Assembly (NCBI GenBank): GCA_949126835.1
Contig: CASBPS010000042.1
Location: 310,001-374,000 of the forward strand
Direction of reading: 5' to 3'
Source of the DNA: Anisus vortex
Taxonomy: Eukaryota > Mollusca > Gastropoda > Planorbidae
Length of the DNA: 64,000 nucleotides
Shown here: piece by piece, positions 56,311 through 64,000 of the stretch
Layout: the number at the start of each line of letters is the position of its first letter
Position numbering within the stretch: the first letter of the stretch is position 1
The notes under the pieces: generated by a model
The model's input: the letters and a program-made list of their open reading frames with translations, nothing else
Database searches by the model: none
What the model was told of the DNA's origin: nothing
Translations under genes and position numbers: made by a program

Positions 56311-57215
56311 GACCCTGTGTCCAGCCACCTGACCCGTGTCAGCTTTCGTAAGCTCAAATGGAAGTGATTTAGCTTCCTGGCGTGACGGATATACATGGTC
56401 CAGGTTTCACATGCGTAGAGAAGAACTGGTAGAACGGCAGCTGAATGGACTTTTAGTTTGGTTTGCAGCTTAATGCCTCTCCGATTCCAAACATTAGACC
56501 GCAGTCATCCAAAGGAGGAACCTGCTCTGGCTATCCTGATATTTACTTCATCGTCTATGTGTACAGACTGGGAGAGGGTACTGCCGAGGTATGTGAACCT
56601 GTCAACATTATTCAGCTTTAGTCCATTTACAGTGATGGAAGGTCCAGTGTGCTCGCATCCAGGAGCAGGCTGGTGCGAAACCTCGGTTTTCTTGGTTGCC
56701 ATAGTTAAGCCGAAGTCGGTGCATGTCGCTGAGAACAGGTCCATATTGCGCTGCAAGTCTGCCTCCGTATAGGCTAACAGGGAGCAGTCATCTGTAAACA
56801 AAAAGTCCCGTATTGTCTCAATGCGGGTCATAGATCTGGCCTGCAGTCTCCACAATACTATCAAAGCGGTACCGGAGTTTCATCCCTACATCACTGTCTT
56901 TGAAGGCATCCAAAAGCATGGCCGAGAACATGCGGCTAAAGAGTGTAGGGGCCAAGACACATCCCTGCTTTACGCTGTTTGTAACCTGGACGGGTTCTGA
57001 AAAGCTGCCCTGGTCTTGGACTCTGGCGAGCATGCCGTCGTGGAGTTGCCTGACCATTTTGATGAAGGTGTCAGGGCATCCAAATTTGGTCATGATTCTC
57101 CAGAGTCCCTCGCGGCTGACTGTGTCAAATGCCTTAGTCAGGTCTACAAAAGTGGCGTATAAAGGTACATGTTGTTCCTGGCATTTCTCTTGCATTTGGC
57201 GGGCAGAAAATGGGC
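56311..57215 (-). pseudogene. RTE-like LINE, RT part (split by insertion)
   Basis: Minus-strand frame 57195-56818 has QEKCQEQHVPLYATFVDLTK (first catalytic Asp) and SVKQGCVLAPTLFSRMF. Frame 56864-56505 has the FTDD form of the YADD motif (DFLFTDDCSLLAYTEAD), KKTEVSHQPAPG and FTYLGSTLS. Then ACETWT and HARKLNHFHL run up to the break at 56330. The standard A of FADD is T. At least one frameshift lies near 56860. It is 5'-truncated at FSARQ (about 57210). The rest is at 50640-51183. Confidence 0.85.
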
Positions 57216-57307
57216 TGAAAGAGTACTTAAAATATTTTGCTCCCCCCTTTAGAAAATTTTCTGCGGGCGCCCATGTATATATATATATACAATATATGCA
57301 TTAGTGT

Positions 57308-57526
57308 ATGTGTGTTGTTGGTCAGATTTTTGCAGAAACATTCTTTGTCAAAACAGCACTTGCATTGATTGTCCTGGCGCTGACCGCAGTTTCCCAGGCT
57401 ATGGTATGTCCACCTGAATACTGTAACAGAGTGGACTGCAAGCCTATTACAAATTGCTATAGAAAGCTTGTAAATGATTTGAAATTGAAATTAAAAACAT
57501 ATAGGTACAATTCACATGAAAATTAA
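57308..57526 (+). pseudogene. Broken paralogue of the secreted IB-like cysteine-rich gene
   Basis: Nucleotides 57315-57475 align with 62445-62610, including the pre-coding TTTTGCAG/AAACATTCTTTGTC stretch. A 10 bp deletion removed the equivalent start codon (AAAACAGCACTTGC here, against AAACAAGAATGATTACAGCC in the partner). The frame is open from an upstream ATG at 57308. It encodes LALIVLALTAVSQA and then CPPEYCNRVDCKPITNCYRKLV, after which homology stops and four of the eight cysteines are missing. A functional product is unlikely, although a shorter secreted peptide cannot be excluded. Confidence 0.68.
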
Positions 57527-58059
57527 TTTGTTTTTAAAAAATGTTTCAAAACAAAGATATCATTTGGAAATAAAAGAATAAGAATAAAACTGTTTTTGGC
57601 AATAACGTTAACTGAGTAATGTTTATATCTCTGTATCATTTTCATTGTTATTTCCCTTTTGATTAATAAGTTACACACAGGCATATTTTCTTTTCGTTTT
57701 CTTTTACAAGATGAAATGTTGATTTAATATTTTTATTTTTACGATCATTTATTTATGTGTACTTTTTGTGTGCCGTTTGTAAACATTTTAAATATCATAT
57801 GTTTGTTTGAAAAATGTATTTCGTTAGATTAAAAAACTTCAAGTCAAATTTTGTGTGGATGTCTGTAGTGGGATGATGACAAGATGTCCTAATGTCTGAA
57901 TATTTGTTTACATGTTTATTTTATTGTAGTTTAATAGATCTAAACTTAAAAAACAGCTTTATAACAACATCAGCATGACATCAGAGATGTAAACAACAAG
58001 AAAATATCAAGAGGCTTTATTACATTACATCAGACCCTAAACTTGACCTTTTAGGTTGT
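57527..58059. other. AT-rich intergenic, no gene identified
   Basis: No coding or repeat signal recognised. One AATAAA-like site lies near 57572. Confidence 0.45.
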
Positions 58060-58131
58060 TGGGGGAGAGCAAATGGACACCACAGCAGTCATATTTCTCA
58101 ATGTTCGCCTATCATAAGCGGCTGTCAATAC
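58060..58131 (-). pseudogene. Decayed LINE tail (minus), 3' part, split by insertion
   Basis: Minus strand VLTAAYDRRTLRNMTAVVS with the CAAATGGACACC end, the same family as 21690-21915 and 48390-48632. It continues upstream in its own orientation at 58641-58870. Confidence 0.65.
58124..58131. repeat. Target-site duplication of the truncated LINE, left
   Basis: GTCAATAC at 58124-58131 recurs at 58633-58640 and marks the ends of the insertion. Confidence 0.75.
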
Positions 58132-58632
58132 TTGCCAAAAAAAGGTGGGCTGAGCACACCCACCTCCGAGGAGCCCGGCAGCACGCCAGGCTCCTTTGAG
58201 AAGGCCCGAACATTGATCCGGAGGTGGGAGACAGAAAAGTGGAACGAGAGCTGGGACAGCTCTGACAAGGGCCGAGAAGTCTGGCAGCATTTGCCCCGCC
58301 CTAACCGCGCCGACCCATGGTGGTGCCTAAATAGGTCGGAACAAAGTATCATATCTAAATCCCGCACTGGCCACTGCCCCATTGGGGCATACTTCGCCAG
58401 GTTCCGGCCTAACTACGACTCGCGTTGTCGCCACTGTGGGGAGGAGGAGCAGACAGTGAAGCATATCCTGCGGGAGTGCCCCCGTCTCGTCGATCGAAGA
58501 AATGGGACGGGTGACCCACAATCCACTGATCTCTACGGAGATAGAGCCGTGATCAAACGCACGGCTGAGCTACAAGGGAATAATACTCCCAGGTCTCGCT
58601 TCCAATAGGAGTTCTAGTTAGTTAGTTAGTTA
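58132..58632 (+). mobile_element. Severely 5'-truncated I-like LINE copy
   Basis: A 501 bp insertion coding for the C-terminus only (open to the stop at 58606-58608). RADPWWCLNRSEQ, RTGHCPIGAYFARFRPNYDS, and a CRHC...H...C knuckle match residues about 1390-1538 of the LINE at 51223-55839 at roughly two thirds identity, so it is a different subfamily. The 3' end has four GTTA units. It sits inside a decayed LINE between GTCAATAC duplications. Confidence 0.85.
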
Positions 58633-58640
58633 GTCAATAC

Positions 58641-58870
58641 GTCATCCATTAGGTAGGAGATTCGAATAATGCTTCTCATGCATTTTATTTCGAATGCTTC
58701 AAATTTGTTTTCAAGGGCTGCTAGCAGTATCCAGGTCTCTCATCCGTACAGAACAACGGTTTAAAAAAAATCTCTGTAGCTTTGTAGGGATACTACTGCG
58801 TTAGTTGGACGAGATTCTGTGTAGTCTAGCCATTGCAGCCATTGCAAACCCAATCCTGGCTCAAATTTCT
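58641..58870 (-). pseudogene. Decayed LINE, RT C-terminal part (minus)
   Basis: Minus-strand pieces include MAAMARLHRIW, a YG.ETWILLAALENKFEAFE stretch and KCMRSIIRISYL, which run into VLTAAYDRRT across the insertion at 58132-58640. Several stops. The usual 'GRRRR' segment between ISYL and the final DRR block is deleted. Confidence 0.7.
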
Positions 58871-59395
58871 GCCTCACAGCTTCCATCTAAGGTGTGATGA
58901 GATGCTTGTAGTTTGCACTCGCTGTCACACAATGGATGTATTTTGAAGTCCAACCGTGGCTTGTTGTCTAGCGGTACGATTACTTTGGTTCCTGTACTTC
59001 TAACAAATTTGTATTTGATTCACGTCATATACAATACCAAGCTGACAAACGTGCAACACAAAGTATTTGAATAATTAAATTGTGGGCTCTTTCTTCGGAT
59101 GCAACGGGGCATCCACAAAGACATGAAGAAGAAGAAGAAGAAGAAGAAGAAGAAGAAAGAGTTGATTATATATACACATGAAATGATGAGTTTAATCATA
59201 CGGTCTATATTTCTGACTTGAAAAATAAAATAATAATAAATCCAAGCAGAGCGAAAGTACATTTCACACACACAATTGCAAATACAGCGAAAGTTTAGGC
59301 AATGCTGTACAATGACAATACTGCGAAAGTTTAGGCAAGGTCGTACAATGGCAAATAAAACTTTACAATGGCAAACACTTAAATCCCCCATGCAA
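58871..59395 (+). repeat. 0.5 kb interspersed repeat, copy b
   Basis: Colinear and inverted relative to 19880-20345 (see that entry). Contains a (GAA)n run at 59129-59158 not present in the other copy. The poly-Phe minus-strand frame over it is an artefact. Confidence 0.6.
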
Positions 59396-59400
59396 ATAGT

Positions 59401-59403
<3 letters not shown>

Positions 59404-59432
<29 letters not shown>
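59404..59432. repeat. (TA)n microsatellite
   Basis: About 14 TA dinucleotides. Confidence 0.9.
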
Positions 59433-59435
<3 letters not shown>

Positions 59436-59739
59436 TACAATTTCTCTATTGTTTTAAGGATAATTGATATTAAAGAAATGTATCATACATTACAACAATA
59501 TTGGTATGTTAACTCTTTCTATACGGTTTGCCATACTGTATGCCGTAACGTTATGGCTCGGCTTGATTTTACGCATGGAAAGAGTTGATGCTTGACATTT
59601 CTATGATTAATTTCGGCCTATAAGTAACTATCTCAGATCGGTCACCCCGAAATTATATATTATTATGGTACCAGGATAAATATATGTATGAAAATATATG
59701 GAAATATAATAATTGTAAATATATTATCTCATATATTGC

Positions 59740-59900
59740 AGACGCTCCTTCTATGAAGAAGATTATTGCGTACTACGCTTATCCGTGGTCTAAGATCTAG
59801 TCTTGCATTTTTATTAATGTTTTAAATGATGTTAAGTTACTGGTTTTCCGGGTTTGTTCAGGCAACCCATTCCATGCACGAATGCCAATAATATAATAAA
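59740..59900 (+). repeat. Repeat family X fragment, including WNGLP-related block
   Basis: GACGCTCCTTCTATGAAGAA, ATTGCGTAC, TTAAATGATGTTAAGTTACT and GGTTTGTTCAGGCAACCCATTCC match the minisatellite flank of other copies. This copy keeps the least altered antisense of the LINE motif WNGLPEQ. Confidence 0.6.
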
Positions 59901-60794
59901 TTGGATATTTGAAAATATAAGGCAAGTTTGTCAGAACATAAATGTTTAATTTGCTGAAAACCTGTTAGCTATAAAAAAAAGAGAGGTGTTAACAAAATAA
60001 TTTACATTCATTTTGTCCTACTAATGTGTTGCTAATTTTGCTTTATTTAAATTCTACAGAGAGTTATTGGTTATTTATTAAACAATGATTTATTTAACAG
60101 TTATACATTTTGGTATGTGCTCCTATTGGACCTGGTAAACATTCTTACAGTGCAAGCTAAGGCCTACATATAATTCTGCCCTAAATACATTATGAGACGG
60201 ATTTTAAAGTTTGTAGACCTAATGGTATGTGACCTAAATTTAACTTACAGTTTATCAAACCTGGATGTAACCAAGAGTATGTAAATAAGAACAAAGCTAA
60301 AAAATGATTGGCTGTTTGAATAAACAGCTGTGTCACAAGACTAGAAAAGACCAACACAACCATCGAGAGGTGCAGTTACGTTTTAGTCCAAAGTATTCTA
60401 AATAGTCAATGTAAGTTTTGTTTTCAGTAGTTTACTAAATGTTTGAGTTGTTGTTTTTAAGATTACTACACAACTAATCTAATATAGATGTAAACCAATT
60501 AAAACTACTGAGCTCGGACCTCTTGCAAAAAGCAATGGGTAGGGAGTTGAGGCGGGGAATGTCCTCATGTGGTGTGTTAGTCCACCAATTGCATCTAATG
60601 TGGCCGACGTTGTACTCATTTTTATAGCGTTTAGACCAATGGGTATAGTATATTTAAATGGCTGGCTGAGCGGTTAATTTCAAAACTTTTATTTTATTAT
60701 ATTGTGTAGGAAACTGACAAATACCTTTGATTTGTGACTTTATGATTAAAGTTGCTGCTGTTCGTTATGATAGTGAAGTACTGATTATACGGTT
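59901..60794. other. No gene identified
   Basis: AT-rich. No ORF, splice-supported exon or recognised repeat. Confidence 0.4.
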
Positions 60795-61027
60795 GGGGAA
60801 GCAGCGTTCACCAGTTTCTTTGGCCACGGCATACGAGTGGATGTGTGGCCAGCACATTGCCCAGCCGCCTTTACTTTACCCTTTACCCCAACAAGTGTCA
60901 GGTACCCATCAGACCTGGGTTAACTCATTGACACCCTCCCGACCCGGGAAACAATCCTAGCCAGCACCATGATTCGAACCCAGAACCTTTGGATCACTAG
61001 TCGAACGCGCTGCCGCTCGGCCACCAT
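60795..61027 (-). mobile_element. tRNA-derived SINE (minus), near full length
   Basis: On the minus strand: A-box-like GTGGCCGAGCGGCAGC near 61020-61005, B box GGTTCGAATCA (60970-60980), the AAAGTAAAGG body (60868-60888) and the CCAAAGAAACTGGTGAACGC end. Same family as 2693-2975. Confidence 0.78.
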
Positions 61028-61975
61028 ATGTTTGTAATGATACTGAAGTACATTTTAAAAATAATTAATTGGGTATACCGTCTTTAAAAAAAAATTGTCA
61101 ACTCATTTGTAATGTTAATGTAAGAAATTTTTTTAAAAAGAATACAGGAAATAACATTAATAATAATACATAGAACACACATTTCTAATTTATAATACGA
61201 CACAACAATTAATTACAATACGAAAATCAAATTTGATTTATAAGTTCATTTCAAAAAAAGTTATTTATCTTCTAAAGTGGAATTGGGCCTTTGAATAGGC
61301 TGTAATGATTAATTAAGAAAAAAAAGCAACAAACAATACTGGTGAAAAGTTGCGTCTGTAAATGGAAGATGATATATCGGGTAAACGAATAAACGAAGCC
61401 GGTTTAATAAGAAATAAAATTGTAGAGAATATATTGGACATTACTACAAGATATTTGTAGACATCATGAGGGCTATCCCAAGTAACATTTTTGTTAACAA
61501 AAAATAATTACAATTTCCGACTTGGCCGGTTTTTGCCTGGCAACGACGATAAGTAAAACGTTCACTTTTTGGTCGTTTTCGGTTTTCCTCCATTGCGTTT
61601 GGCATAAATGTGTCTCGGTTTTAGTCGGTCGCATCGGTTTCATTTTCTTGATTTTGTCGTCAATTTTAAAGCTGCTCCTAGTGCCAAAAAATCAAAAAAG
61701 GCAACTACCTTTATGACCATTTATTGCCCATCTATTTTACTAAAGGTTATGCCTTTTTAAACTATACTGTCGACACCTTTGTCTCTCCTCCCCTACGGCT
61801 AATATACGCAAAAAGAATGAGTGTTTTCAGATGTGAATATCAAGCTATTTTTTTTTACACAAGTATTTTATATACAACGATTTAATAAAAAAAAAAATGT
61901 TGCCTCAATGTGCATTGGTTCCGAATTTTGCTGATTGTTCGCGGACAGAAATTGAGTAGCCTATATCAATATGGT
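61028..61975. other. No gene identified
   Basis: AT-rich. The 61522-61716 frame is hydrophobic and short, without a motif. Confidence 0.4.
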
Positions 61976-62215
61976 ATACAAGCTAAATTCCCCGGCGTTG
62001 CCTGGGGGAAAATAAAACAGGCCAGACTAAGTTACAAATAAAAAATTTATAAACTAAAATAAACTGAAAGCTATTTATCTAATTTTACATTTTTTTTTTT
62101 ACCCAAAAGAAAGTAGATCTAATTAAATTTAAAAAAAAATAGATAAAAAAAGGTCTAGACGAACTGGAGAATCGAATCCGGTTCGACCCCATGGCTGTTC
62201 TATACGTTAACTATT
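61976..62215 (+). repeat. Interspersed repeat with CCCCGGCGTTGCC core, second copy
   Basis: Matches 7640-7765 over about 110 bp. Further right it has GAGAATCGAATCCGGTTCGA, a tRNA B-box-like inverted motif, so the family may carry an internal Pol III type promoter. Confidence 0.5.
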
Positions 62216-62486
62216 TAGCTAGCAAATACACATGTCGAAGAGACATAGCAAATGTATAATATGAGTCAATAAGGTCACGTGTCTTTAAATAAACCAATAT
62301 GATTAGTTGAACACACACACACAGTCTACTTTAAATATGTTTAAATATAATAATTTTGCTTATTTATAGATTACCAGTTGAAACAAAAAATACACAAGAC
62401 TTTTACTTTACATAATTAAGGATACATCTTTGTATTATATGTGATGTTGGTCACATTTTGCAGAAACATTCTTTGTCTAAACAAGA

Positions 62487-62661
62487 ATGATTACAGCCCT
62501 TGTATTGATTGTTCTGGCGCTGACCGCTGTGTCCCAGGCTATGTTGTGTCCACCTGACTACTGTCGCAGAGTGGAGTGCATGCCCATTAAACAGTGCGTT
62601 GGAAAGCTTGTAAGAAACGGTAGCTTCTGTAGGTGTTGTGATGTCTGCAAGACGGTATTGA
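62487..62661 (+). CDS. Secreted 8-cysteine protein, IGFBP-N/IB-like, first coding exon
   Basis: ATG at 62487 opens a typical signal peptide (MITALVLIVLALTAVSQA), with likely cleavage after residue 18. The mature part has eight cysteines in the order C-x4-C-x4-C-x5-C-x10-C-x-CC-x2-C, ending SFCRCCDVC. That SFC.CCD.C signature is found in single-IB-domain (IGFBP N-terminal-like) secreted proteins of invertebrates. A GTAAGC donor at 62662 ends the exon in phase 1. The frame would otherwise run 9 more codons to a stop at 62690. An acceptor-like TTTTGCAG at 62456-62463 suggests a preceding 5' UTR intron. Later exons are not visible and probably lie beyond 64000. The partner ligand is unknown. A disrupted paralogue is at 57308. 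Confidence 0.68.
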
Positions 62662-63159
62662 GTAAGCTTTTATTTTTTTGTAACTTTTAAACGATTTACG
62701 AACGGCATTGTTATAATAATCATAAATCAGAGTATGAAACATAGGAAACCTGCGATTCAGCTTATTCAGATAAAATGTATAGAATCTAAAATATAATTTT
62801 CCTGCTGGTATATTGTGAAATATTTTTTCAAGGTCATAGTAATGTTTGTTGGCAAAAGGCCTGTGATATATTTATTACAGTCGACGCTATGGGGAGTAAG
62901 TATGAGAGAGATACAATCATAATTTTTTCTTCTGGTAATGACCAGGTCAAATTAAAGCTTGTAGCCGGGCAGTATACACGAAGGAGAAACTAATGAGAGT
63001 AAAATATAGAAAGACTGAGCGACAGAGACAAGGGAATGACATAGTTAGTTAAAGGGAATAAGTTATAATATTTTGTTTGTCCCTACAATATAAGATATGT
63101 GTTATTCTTACATATTAATGTAAAACGTGAGAGGCCTTGTGTGTATGATAGAGAGCCTG

Positions 63160-63224
<65 letters not shown>

Positions 63225-64000
63225 GGCTTTTTGATAGAGATAGAGAGATTAAGTGGAGGAATAACTAGAAAATATTAAAAGTTTTATTCTGTCAGCGTAA
63301 ATATATAAAATAACAGACGAATGAATAAGAAGAGAATGATAGAAATAGAGAGAGATAGAACGAGAGAGAGAGCTAAAGTTTAGTTACATATATTTTTTAA
63401 TGTATTTTTACTCCATTCAAATGGAAAACGGAGACATATTGAAAACTTGTATGTCTAAAAATGGTATTTTATTATTTAACTTTTTTAGTACTTGTTCTAG
63501 TTATGTTACTTGTCCAGTTCGCGCTCGGGTGTGCGAGACAGAGAGACAGAGGGAGAAAGTGTCTGACTAAAATACAGATTAAGCTGCGGAGTAAGATGGT
63601 CTATTAGTTATAGTCTGTACGCGTGTATTGAAATGTGTATTCTATAAAATATTATTTTTATTTGTTATTATTTATCTACACGCAAGCTGAAATTATAAAC
63701 GGAATAGACAAAGGCCTTTTAATTATAATTTCTACAAATAAAACGTGTTACTAAGAAGATTTAAGATACTAAAGAACATTGAGTTTTGTATATTAAAATG
63801 TATAACCTTTTCTTTTCCAGTACAACAATTTACATTGTATCTCTAATTACTAGATCAATGTGAATCGTTTTTATTCTCTCTCATTCTATCCTTTTCTCTC
63901 TCAATCTCTATTGTCATGTATATTGTTTTTCCAAGAATTGGAACACGCAATGTTTATTCTCCTCTCTCTCTCTTTTCTTACTACACGCGATATTAGGACG
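62662..64000. other. Probable intron of the IB-like gene
   Basis: No further exon that keeps the frame is found. A CTTTTCCAG at 63814-63822 is an acceptor-like site, but the following frame ends after eight codons. It includes (TA)n at 63161-63222, GA-rich patches near 63240-63370 and CT-rich patches at 63877-63980. Confidence 0.4.
63161..63222. repeat. (TA)n microsatellite
   Basis: About 30 TA dinucleotides. Confidence 0.93.

Noticed and set aside
59020..59391. 123-codon minus-strand ORF with poly-Phe
   Set aside because: Poly-Phe comes from a (GAA)n microsatellite; the rest is a dispersed repeat.

Overview
This is a 64 kb stretch of an AT-rich animal genome, almost certainly from a mollusc. 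The reasons for a mollusc are several non-LTR retrotransposon lineages, one of which resembles the I-clade 'nimbus' elements described from Biomphalaria; tRNA-derived SINEs; lineage-type secreted and peptidase genes split by introns; and spliceosomal exon boundaries. A heterobranch gastropod (Bulinus or Biomphalaria type) is my best guess, but it is an inference from element types. There are no prokaryotic features. Most of the window is transposable elements in several layers. I could support only two real host genes, each incomplete.

Host genes. (1) At 508-1835 (+) are the last three exons of a chymotrypsin-fold-like peptidase with consistent splice phases, a His-containing TAAHVV motif and a GSSG serine motif, followed by AATAAA signals near 2180. 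(2) At 62487-62661 (+) is the first coding exon of a small secreted 8-cysteine protein resembling an IGFBP-N (single IB domain) protein. A broken paralogue lies 5 kb upstream at 57308-57526.

Layout. 1-7.7 kb: LINE tail, peptidase gene, two SINEs, a degenerate coding remnant, and a 428 bp MITE with 54 bp inverted repeats. 7.8-17.7 kb: two copies of an unclassified AT-rich repeat family (called X here), the first split by a 5'-truncated L2/CR1-like LINE whose ORF is intact (8350-10592). 18.6-19.8 kb: a 17 bp/41 bp minisatellite. 21.9-29.5 kb: an inverted X copy whose 66 bp minisatellite is split by a 5.6 kb LTR retrotransposon (23642-29234, minus strand, tRNA-Pro-type primer site, decayed gag). 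30-34 kb: LINE, SINE and X fragments and short tandem repeats. 34527-40852: a second LTR retrotransposon on the minus strand with 99.5% identical LTRs and a 918-codon gag-protease ORF fused in frame to a stub of integrase, with no reverse transcriptase. 41.4-47.6 kb: two more X copies, a frameshifted LINE, a SINE and a MITE. 50.6-57.2 kb: an older RTE-like LINE (minus) split by a 5.1 kb I-like LINE (51184-56310, minus) with an intact 1538-codon endonuclease-RT-RNase H ORF. 58.1-58.6 kb: a short truncated relative of that LINE, inserted in another decayed LINE. The rest is SINEs and simple repeats.

The window records repeated nested insertion. At least four young elements sit inside older repeats, with target-site duplications that can be read directly. 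The youngest are the two LTR elements, judged by near-identical LTRs. The I-like and L2-like LINEs also look young because their ORFs are open.
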